DNA of 9,929 nt from Euryarchaeota archaeon UBA62 (lineage in GTDB: Archaea; Thermoplasmatota; Poseidoniia; Poseidoniales; Thalassarchaeaceae): assembly GCA_002502095.1 (NCBI GenBank), contig DAPJ01000038.1, forward strand, positions 1-9,929. Reading direction: 5' to 3'. A model generated the notes under the pieces. That model saw only the letters and a program-made list of their open reading frames with translations, searched no databases and was not told the origin of the DNA. The position numbers and the translations under genes are program-made. Below are positions 1 through 4,631 of the stretch, piece after piece; within the stretch, counting starts at the first letter, position 1, and each line of letters begins with the position of its first letter.

Positions 1-96
1 AGTGCCAGTGAAATTATCTGGTCATCAGAGATATCGACCATGATACAACCGTACCACTTCGGAGGCCCACTGGTCAAGAATGATTCCCTAGATTGA
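1..96 (+). other. Open reading frame at left edge, possible C-terminal end of a gene
   Basis: Frame 1 is open from base 1 and ends at a TGA at 94-96, giving 31 residues ending in GGPLVKNDSLD. It could be the tail of a gene that begins outside the window. A competing reading is a minus-strand gene starting at an ATG at 41 (MVDISDDQIISLA...) and running out of the window to the left; that frame is also open. I see no Shine-Dalgarno or TATA signal that decides between them, and neither piece matches a family I recognise. Only one is likely to be real. Confidence 0.25.
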
Positions 97-119
97 GAGG
101 TGGGACTGCTTATTGGGGA

Positions 120-151
120 ACATGTGAATAGTGCGACCTGTTCTCACATGT
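120..151. repeat. Inverted repeat ACATGTGA-N16-TCACATGT before the CPBP protease gene
   Basis: The 8-base arm at 120-127 is exactly the reverse complement of the arm at 144-151, with 16 bases between them. Each arm contains the self-palindromic hexamer ACATGT. The right arm ends one base before the ATG at 153. The spacing suits a dimeric regulator bound at two half-sites, but chance cannot be excluded and the regulator, if any, is unknown. Confidence 0.4.
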
Positions 152-152
152 C

Positions 153-950
153 ATGCGAGGAGAAGAGGGTGTGCTTCAGAGGGCATTCATTAATTTCTTT
201 ACCATGAAACCGGTTTTTCCCCCTGCACCTGTCATTGATTATTCTTCAGAAGGAGCCAGTAAGAATAAACTTACATCTTGGGCGGTAATAGTATCATTTA
301 TTGTATCGTATCTGCTAATCATGATTTTGGGAATTTTGGCTATCACAGTATCTTTGCTATTAATTGGGATTTCAGAGGGCCCAGCATTCTCCATTTCCTC
401 GATTATGATTGAGGCTATACTAATCCCGATGATTCTGCTATTCATCTATTTGGACGGTAGTTTGGAGAGGACGAAAGAGTTACTCCGTATTGGGTCACTT
501 AAGAGAGGGCTATTCTTAGGACTTGGAATTCCTGTAGTTGCAATGATTGTGGATAATATTGCTGTGTTAATTTATGCGATATCCTTCATATTTTTCTTCG
601 GTGAACCAACGACAATCACAGAGCTTCCGGGAGGAACTTCTTGGGAGTCAACACCAGTCGCACTTATCCTCACATTCATCTCGATATGTATCCTGACTCC
701 AATTTCGGAAGAGTTGCTATTCAGAGGATACGTGCTGGATGCATTGAATCGCCTACACGGAAAATGGCCAGCGATAATAATTAGCTCAATTATTTTTGGA
801 TTGGTACACTTTGACCCTTTTACCATAGGGATGGCAACTATTGGAGGGGTGATATATGGTTGGATCAGGATGAGGACAGGTAGCCTCGTACCCGGGATCG
901 TTGCACACGCGATGTGGAATACAATGGCACTAATGGTCACTTACCTTTAG
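153..950 (+). CDS. CPBP family intramembrane metalloprotease (Rce1/Abi type)
   Basis: A 265-residue multi-pass membrane protein. All three signature motifs of the CPBP (CAAX protease and bacteriocin-processing, Abi) family are visible: EExxxR at residues 186-191 (EELLFR), FxxxH at 215-219 (FGLVH) and HxxxN at 252-256 (HAMWN). In characterised members such as Rce1 these Glu, His and Asn residues line a catalytic site buried in the membrane. Hydrophobic segments lie near residues 43-72, 82-100, 118-149, 168-184, 205-218, 225-238 and 246-264. The substrate is unknown; archaeal members are mostly uncharacterised. ATG 153 gives the longest form; ATG 204 (residue 18, MKPVFPPAP) is an equally good start, and no Shine-Dalgarno supports either. 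An inverted repeat sits immediately upstream. The family call is firm; the biological role is not. Confidence 0.88.
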   Translation: MRGEEGVLQRAFINFFTMKPVFPPAPVIDYSSEGASKNKLTSWAVIVSFIVSYLLIMILGILAITVSLLLIGISEGPAFSISSIMIEAILIPMILLFIYLDGSLERTKELLRIGSLKRGLFLGLGIPVVAMIVDNIAVLIYAISFIFFFGEPTTITELPGGTSWESTPVALILTFISICILTPISEELLFRGYVLDALNRLHGKWPAIIISSIIFGLVHFDPFTIGMATIGGVIYGWIRMRTGSLVPGIVAHAMWNTMALMVTYL

Positions 951-1027
951 TGTCGCTCAGATCGCCCATCACTCTTGATGCCTGGTGCACCCGGTGCGGT
1001 TCCTCATCACTGCGACATATATCGTAG
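950..1027 (+). other. Possible 25-aa ORF with one CxxCG knuckle
   Basis: A GTG overlapping the stop of the preceding gene (TAGTG, 948-952) opens a 25-codon frame ending at TAG 1025-1027. It contains WCTRCGSSSLRHIS, a single CxxCG zinc-knuckle-like motif. The tight overlap is what one expects of a translationally coupled small gene, but a frame this short arises easily by chance and there is no ribosome-binding site. Otherwise the 103-base gap between the protease and zinc-ribbon genes looks empty. Confidence 0.15.
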
Positions 1028-1053
1028 GAGGCATCACATATTGACTTGGCGAA

Positions 1054-1245
1054 TCACACTACTGTTCCACATAGGCCACAGAAAAGTTCGTTTCTGACGC
1101 TATCCCTTTGCATGCTCCACTCCCCACACGAAGGACAGGGAGGGAGTCCCTTTTCGCTAGGAGTAACTTTTGTCTGCCGTCTGAAGATTTTCTTGTATCT
1201 TTTTGGGCGCCACCAACCTTTTGATGGCCTCCTAATCTTCGGCAT
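1054..1245 (-). CDS. Small zinc-ribbon protein (63 aa)
   Basis: A 63-residue protein of two parts. Residues 1-26 are strongly basic with a WW pair (RRPSKGWWRPKRYKKIFRR). Residues 35-63 form a zinc ribbon with CPSCG at 37-41 and CGLCG at 56-60, so C37, C40, C56 and C59 would bind one zinc. The ordered CxxC-x15-CxxC spacing and the basic tail make it much more convincing than the overlapping frames on the opposite strand. It belongs to the broad archaeal class of CPxCG small zinc-finger proteins, which generally bind nucleic acid or protein partners; I do not recognise a specific family. It is divergent from the D-amino-acid oxidase gene with only 50 bp between start codons, so the two could share a control region. 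Confidence 0.68.
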   Translation of the reverse strand: MPKIRRPSKGWWRPKRYKKIFRRQTKVTPSEKGLPPCPSCGEWSMQRDSVRNELFCGLCGTVV

Positions 1246-1261
1246 AACGGTTCCACTAGCG

Positions 1262-1268
1262 GTATACT
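1262..1268 (+). promoter_or_regulatory. TATA-like box for the D-amino-acid oxidase gene
   Basis: GTATACT is centred about 30 bases before the GTG at 1296. That suits an archaeal promoter producing a leaderless or nearly leaderless mRNA. It lies only about 20 bases from the divergent zinc-ribbon start, so it fits the oxidase better. Confidence 0.35.
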
Positions 1269-1295
1269 CATGAGGTTATTCACCGACGAAGTTGT

Positions 1296-2246
1296 GTGGG
1301 GACAAGGCACTCGATCGCAGACGTATCCGTGATTGGCGCGGGCGTATCTGGACTCAGTACTGGAATAAGACTTCTAGAAGCGGGGTATAATGTGAAGATT
1401 TTTTCACAATACTCGTCCCCTAATACAGTTTCAGATACAGCAGCAGCTTGGTGGTATCCCTTCTTGGTAGAGCCTCTGAAAAAGACCAACAGATGGTCTA
1501 CTGAGACTTTTGATGAGCTAGTCAGATTGAGTGAGGAAGAGGGGTTGTCATGTATAACAATGCGATTAGGAAAAGAGTACTTAGAACAAGAATGCGAACC
1601 TCCCGGATGGAGCAATGAAATTCCTCACTTCAGGATTCTTGAGAAAGATGAGGTTGCTTCTGGATACTCATTTGGCTGGGAGATTGAGGCCCCAGTCATA
1701 GAAATGCATCTGTATATGCCCTGGCTAGAACGTCGATTCATCGAAATGGGGGGCGAGATTATCACGAGGCACGTTCAGCAGATCTCAGAGTTGCCTGGGC
1801 AGTATGTAGTGAATTGCTGTGGCCTTGGCGGGAAGGAGCTGTGTGATGACCATAGCTTGGAGCCTGTGAGAGGACAAGTTGTGTACACCACACAAGACCC
1901 CGGATTCGGAAGGTTTGATCAACGTCCGGAATCTCTAATCTATACGATTCCGAGAAGGGATGTGACAGTTCTCGGAGGTACTGCTCAGAGAGGAGACTGG
2001 GATGAGAATATTAGGGACGAGGATACTGAACTGATATTGCGTAAATGTGAGTCGCTCTGGCCTGAGCTTGACAGAAGTAAGGTAGTGGGCGTTTCCGTTG
2101 GCTTGCGCCCTTCTAGGAAAGAGGTAAGGCTCGAAGTTGAGAATATCTCGGGAAGGTTGGTCGTTCACAACTACGGCCATGGAGGAGCAGGTGTGACCCT
2201 TTCATGGGGATGTGCGGACGAAGTAGTGAGACTACTTTCTCAGTAA
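1296..2246 (+). CDS. D-amino-acid oxidase family FAD-dependent oxidoreductase
   Basis: A 316-residue cytosolic flavoprotein (human D-amino-acid oxidase is 347). Family members oxidise D-amino acids with O2 to 2-oxo acids, NH3 and H2O2. The N-terminus has the FAD-binding VIGAGVSG (G14, G16, G19). AAAWWYPF matches the family's AGAxWRPY segment and VRGQVV a further conserved stretch. YTIP with Y216 corresponds to human Tyr228. GLRPSRKEVRLE with R271 corresponds to Arg283, which binds the substrate carboxylate. HNYGHGGAG at 291-299 corresponds to human 307-315. The second tyrosine of human DAAO (Tyr224) has no counterpart: the aligned position is in PESLIY. Substrate choice (neutral versus acidic D-amino acids) therefore cannot be read. 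The start is a GTG; the only nearby upstream ATG (1270) is out of frame. The 3' end overlaps the convergent glutamine synthetase gene by 7 nt. The family is clear, the substrate open. Confidence 0.88.
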   Translation: MGTRHSIADVSVIGAGVSGLSTGIRLLEAGYNVKIFSQYSSPNTVSDTAAAWWYPFLVEPLKKTNRWSTETFDELVRLSEEEGLSCITMRLGKEYLEQECEPPGWSNEIPHFRILEKDEVASGYSFGWEIEAPVIEMHLYMPWLERRFIEMGGEIITRHVQQISELPGQYVVNCCGLGGKELCDDHSLEPVRGQVVYTTQDPGFGRFDQRPESLIYTIPRRDVTVLGGTAQRGDWDENIRDEDTELILRKCESLWPELDRSKVVGVSVGLRPSRKEVRLEVENISGRLVVHNYGHGGAGVTLSWGCADEVVRLLSQ

Positions 2247-3247
2247 GATTCCTTAGTTGTGGTAATGACTACCGCGCCTATTTTGTATGGGTCGCCGTTT
2301 GAGGATGGCCTTCTATCTTCCAATCTTCCCTTCCAGCCATCTTCTATGGTCCCTATTGGAATCCTAATCGATGCCCCTCTGTCGGAGACACCGTAAGAGA
2401 ACTCATGGATTGATTGGGTCTCATGTAGCCCGGTTAGTCTTTGTTCATTATGTGCCCCGTAGACGTCTATGTGCTTCTTGATGTTCTTACCGAACTCCTC
2501 GCAGATCTGACTCATGAGCTCTTCTCCGCCTTCGTCCCTCATCCTTCCATCACTGAAGTTGACATGCATTCCCGAACCATTCCAATCTGTGGCCCCTAGT
2601 GGCTTTGGATGCCATTCGATAGAGAGTCCATACTTCTCTGCATTCCTTTCAGCTAGGTACCTGGAAACCCATATCTGATCTCCCGCCTCCTTGGCGCCCT
2701 TGGCAAAAATCTGGTACTCCCACTGTCCGACCGCAACTTCTGCGTTTATTCCCTCTACGTTCAAGCCCGCTTCGAGACACATGTCCAAGTGCGCCTCTAT
2801 GATATCCCTTCCAAAGGTATTCTTCCCTCCTACCGAGCAATAGAATTGTCCTTGTGGCGTTTGATCTCGTGGGAAGCCGAGAGGCAGATTGGTTTCTGGG
2901 TCCCAGAGGAAGTACTCCTGCTCATAGCCGAACCAAAAATCATCATCGTCTTCTTCTATTGTTGCTCTACCATTCGAGGAATGGGGAGTCCCATCAGCAT
3001 TGAGGACCTCGCACATTACGAGATAACCGTTGATTCTGTCCGGATCGGGGCAAATGAATACTGGCTTCAGAAGGCAATCGGAATCCCCTCCTTCGGCCTG
3101 CAAGGTCGAGGATCCGTCGAATGACCACATTGGACATTCTTCCACTGTTCCCCCGAAATCACTTCTAATCATCGTCTTGCTTCTCATGCTCTGTGTTGGT
3201 TCGTATCCATCTAGCCAGATGTACTCCAATTTCGACTTAGTCGCCAT
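2240..3247 (-). CDS. glnA: Glutamine synthetase, type II (eukaryotic-type GSII)
   Basis: A 335-residue enzyme joining ammonia to glutamate with ATP to form glutamine. Length and motifs are those of GSII (bacterial glnII, eukaryotic GLUL), not the roughly 450-residue GSI usual in Archaea. The beta-grasp domain opens with EYIWLDGYEPTQSMRSKT (8-25) and WSFDGSST (41-48). Catalytic-domain marks are FGYEQEY with metal ligands E109 and E111, GINAEVAVGQWE (166-177), GSGMHVNFS (224-232, H228), HNEQRLTG (266-273), R290 in SDRGASIRIP, and LEDRRPSSNGDPY (309-321). All expected active-site residues are present, so it should be active, probably as a decamer like other GSII. A TATA-like element lies 28 bases before the ATG and there is no clear Shine-Dalgarno, so the mRNA is probably leaderless. 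It is convergent with the D-amino-acid oxidase gene, whose product would release its ammonia substrate. Confidence 0.95.
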   Translation of the reverse strand: MATKSKLEYIWLDGYEPTQSMRSKTMIRSDFGGTVEECPMWSFDGSSTLQAEGGDSDCLLKPVFICPDPDRINGYLVMCEVLNADGTPHSSNGRATIEEDDDDFWFGYEQEYFLWDPETNLPLGFPRDQTPQGQFYCSVGGKNTFGRDIIEAHLDMCLEAGLNVEGINAEVAVGQWEYQIFAKGAKEAGDQIWVSRYLAERNAEKYGLSIEWHPKPLGATDWNGSGMHVNFSDGRMRDEGGEELMSQICEEFGKNIKKHIDVYGAHNEQRLTGLHETQSIHEFSYGVSDRGASIRIPIGTIEDGWKGRLEDRRPSSNGDPYKIGAVVITTTKESY

Positions 3248-3270
3248 ATCCTAGCTGGAAAAATAGACGG

Positions 3271-3280
3271 TTTATTAATT
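3271..3280 (-). promoter_or_regulatory. TATA-like box for glutamine synthetase
   Basis: On the minus strand this reads AATTAATAAA, centred about 28 bases upstream of the ATG at 3247. It fits an archaeal TATA box driving a leaderless transcript. Confidence 0.5.
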
Positions 3281-3463
3281 GAATGTATGTGCAGTAAAAT
3301 AATCAATTTGTAAGAAAATATTCAGATTAAATAGTAATTAATGAACGTTTGATAATCATTCTGTATTTTTTTTCGACGTTATTGATAAATTAACTCAATA
3401 TTTCAGAATCAAATTAGCGAACGTTCAGCGATATGAACAGATTTGATCTGAGGTTTGCTATAA
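3281..3463. other. AT-rich spacer between glutamine synthetase and tRNA-Ala
   Basis: A gene-free, very AT-rich stretch in an otherwise compact region. It carries AACGTT twice (3344-3349 and 3420-3425, the latter within the palindrome GAACGTTC), a related GACGTT at 3375-3380, a run of eight T at 3366-3373 and the inverted repeat CAGAT-TTG-ATCTG at 3438-3450. It would serve as the upstream region of the glutamine synthetase gene. I see no protein, RNA gene or origin-protein neighbour that identifies a further role. Confidence 0.5.
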
Positions 3464-3540
3464 TGGTGGACGTGCCGAGATTTGAACTCGGGGCCTCTTC
3501 CATGCCAAGGAAGCGCGCTTCCAGGCTGCGCCACACGCCC
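3464..3540 (-). tRNA. tRNA-Ala (anticodon GGC), CCA encoded
   Basis: A complete cloverleaf. The acceptor GGGCGTG pairs with CACGTCC; this includes G3:U70, the alanine identity pair. The anticodon stem is CTTCC/GGAAG with loop TTGGCAT (anticodon GGC, reading GCC and GCT). The T arm is CCGAG-TTCAAAT-CTCGG. Discriminator A and an encoded CCA (3464-3466) follow. There is no intron. It is divergent from the SprT-like gene. Confidence 0.96.
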
Positions 3541-3565
3541 AATAAGCAGGCGACTAACTAGGTCC

Positions 3566-3571
3566 ATTTAA
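3566..3571 (-). promoter_or_regulatory. TATA-like box for tRNA-Ala
   Basis: TTAAAT on the minus strand is centred about 28 bases before the tRNA 5' end at 3540, the standard archaeal TATA position. It also lies about 35 bases before the divergent ATG at 3605, so it could contribute to both directions. Confidence 0.45.
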
Positions 3572-3604
3572 GGAGAATGGGCAAGAGGGGCATACAGACT
3601 CAGC

Positions 3605-4129
3605 ATGGTTGGAGATCCGGAGATTCCGAAAAAGTTGCTCGATGACATCAGAGCTGCGCTGGTAGGAAAGGACGCCCCATTCCTGAGATTCATAGATGGC
3701 GAACTAGATCTCAAATGGCTGGATGAGGGCGACTCTCGTTTGGGTATTACAAGATTTGAATGCGACCATCATGAGATATACAGGAGGAAAAGACTGGGTC
3801 TGCCACCTGGTAAAGTCTCCATTGGAATTAATCCAATTTTGAAGGGCGATAATGCACTCTACCTACACACACTTTCACACGAGCTGCTTCATGCCGCTGG
3901 ATTTCTGGATCATGACGGGGCTCATTCGGAAATAGTTGCAGAAGTTGCGCCAGCCCCTCGTTTGAGAGATTCTCCAGTGTTGAGAGGAATAAGGGAAGAA
4001 GTACTGTCGAGTCTGCCTGAAAGACAGTGGATTTGTGGAAATTGCGGTCATTCTTGGGAGAGAAGGAGGGTAACTAAGCCTGTCAGATGTCCCAAGTGCG
4101 CTAGACCTTTCTCGAAATCTGGAAAGTAG
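3605..4129 (+). CDS. SprT-like zinc metalloprotease with C-terminal zinc ribbon
   Basis: A 174-residue soluble protein. The middle carries HELLHAAGFLDHDGAH with the zinc-peptidase HExxH motif (H92, E93, H96), preceded by the hydrophobic run NALYLHTLS. Candidate third ligands are H103 and H107. A C-terminal zinc ribbon has WICGNCGHSW (C144, C147) and RCPKCARPF (C162, C165). A small HExxH domain followed by a CxxC...CxxC ribbon is the layout of SprT/Spartan-type proteases, which in eukaryotes cut DNA-protein crosslinks. The HExxHxxGxxDH run differs from textbook SprT and recalls metzincin or YbeY-type spacing, so the exact family is uncertain. ATG 3605 is the first plausible start. It sits between tRNA-Ala (divergent) and tRNA-Arg (32 bases downstream). 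A DNA-repair role is inference from the family only. Confidence 0.7.
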   Translation: MVGDPEIPKKLLDDIRAALVGKDAPFLRFIDGELDLKWLDEGDSRLGITRFECDHHEIYRRKRLGLPPGKVSIGINPILKGDNALYLHTLSHELLHAAGFLDHDGAHSEIVAEVAPAPRLRDSPVLRGIREEVLSSLPERQWICGNCGHSWERRRVTKPVRCPKCARPFSKSGK

Positions 4130-4161
4130 GGTTCATCTAATTGGTGCGTGCGCGACAGTAC

Positions 4162-4238
4162 GGGCGATTAGTGTAGTCTGGATATCATCCCGGCCTTCTA
4201 AGCCGGTGACACGGGTTCGAATCCTGTATCGCCCGCCA
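4162..4238 (+). tRNA. tRNA-Arg (anticodon TCT), CCA encoded
   Basis: A complete cloverleaf. The acceptor GGGCGAT pairs with ATCGCCC. The D arm is a short three-pair stem (GTG/CAT) with GG in the loop. The anticodon stem CCGGC/GCCGG holds loop CTTCTAA, so the anticodon is TCT and reads AGA and AGG. The T arm is ACGGG-TTCGAAT-CCTGT. Discriminator G and an encoded CCA (4236-4238) follow. There is no intron. The gene lies 55 bases before a small arginine-rich ribosomal protein gene. Confidence 0.96.
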
Positions 4239-4264
4239 TTATTTGGCTTGTCTCACGAATCGCT

Positions 4265-4270
4265 CATATA
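4265..4270 (+). promoter_or_regulatory. TATA-like box for the eL41-like gene
   Basis: CATATA is centred about 26-27 bases before the ATG at 4294, which would give a leaderless mRNA beginning at or next to that start codon. No Shine-Dalgarno is present, consistent with this. Confidence 0.5.
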
Positions 4271-4293
4271 CGGGCAGTAGGTCGGCCGGGCCC

Positions 4294-4401
4294 ATGAAGA
4301 GGGGTTCCCGCGCTTGGAAGAAGCGAGGGCAGCAGCGCTGGAAGTGGCGTAAGAAGAAGCTGAGAAGGAGAAAAGCCGCTCGTAAAAGAGCGAAGCAGTA
4401 G
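4294..4401 (+). CDS. rpl41e: Ribosomal protein eL41-like (35 aa), large subunit
   Basis: A 35-codon gene. Twenty of 35 residues are Lys or Arg, three are Trp and none is acidic. Residues 16-34 (WKWRKKKLRRRKAARKRAK) align with the archaeal/eukaryotic eL41 core (KWRKKR-RRLKRKRRK), a single basic helix that in eukaryotic ribosomes sits at the subunit interface. eL41 is usually about 25 residues; this one has about 12 extra at the N-terminus (MKRGSRAWKKRG). The start is supported by a TATA-like box at the leaderless distance, and no in-frame ATG lies between it and the upstream tRNA. A T-rich stretch follows the stop. Its size makes it easy to miss. The match rests on composition and the WRKK core recalled from memory, not on an alignment. 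Confidence 0.72.
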   Translation: MKRGSRAWKKRGQQRWKWRKKKLRRRKAARKRAKQ

Positions 4402-4409
4402 TTATTTTT
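4402..4409 (+). terminator. T-rich archaeal terminator after the eL41-like gene
   Basis: TTATTTTT begins directly after the TAG stop and there is no hairpin before it. Archaeal RNA polymerase commonly ends transcription at such T-tracts. A second T-run (CTTTTTG) lies at 4423-4429. Confidence 0.4.
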
Positions 4410-4553
4410 CGCTAGAATTCGTCTTTTTGAGTTTGTTAGGGTTCAACTCGCTTTTCCACAGTAAGTCATTCTGTCGACTGGAATTGATAAATTAGCCATC
4501 TGGGATAGTGGCTGGCATGGAATATATTGTCTGGGGCGTATTATTTGATCTCG

Positions 4554-4574
4554 ATTGATTTGTGGGAAATCAAT
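4554..4574. promoter_or_regulatory. Perfect palindrome ATTGATTT-GTGGG-AAATCAAT, candidate operator
   Basis: Both 8-base arms (4554-4561 and 4567-4574) are perfectly complementary around a 5-base centre. The element lies about 25 bases upstream of the TATA-like box of the AIG1-like membrane protein gene, where archaeal activators or repressors bind. If transcription instead began at the AATATATT box at 4521-4528, it could form a hairpin in the leader. The rest of the 4410-4613 spacer shows no gene. Confidence 0.45.
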
Positions 4575-4598
4575 GTGATGTAAACAAACAATCAGGCG

Positions 4599-4607
4599 CA
4601 TAATTGA
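4599..4607 (+). promoter_or_regulatory. TATA-like box for the AIG1-like gene
   Basis: CATAATTGA is centred about 29 bases before the ATG at 4632 and is followed by GATAT. This placement favours ATG 4632 over the GTG at 4614. Confidence 0.4.
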
Positions 4608-4631
4608 TATCTGGTGTTTCAATGGAACTGT

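Noticed and set aside
1046..1310. Frames on the + strand (1046-1273) and another - frame (1059-1310) over the zinc-ribbon gene
   Set aside because: They lack recognisable motifs; the 63-aa minus frame carries ordered cysteine pairs and a basic tail and explains the locus.
1270..1332. ATG at 1270 as start of the D-amino-acid oxidase
   Set aside because: It is out of frame with the FAD-binding motif and reaches a stop after 20 codons.
3366..3373. Eight-T run as terminator of tRNA-Ala
   Set aside because: The T run is on the + strand while tRNA-Ala is transcribed from the - strand, where it would read as A.
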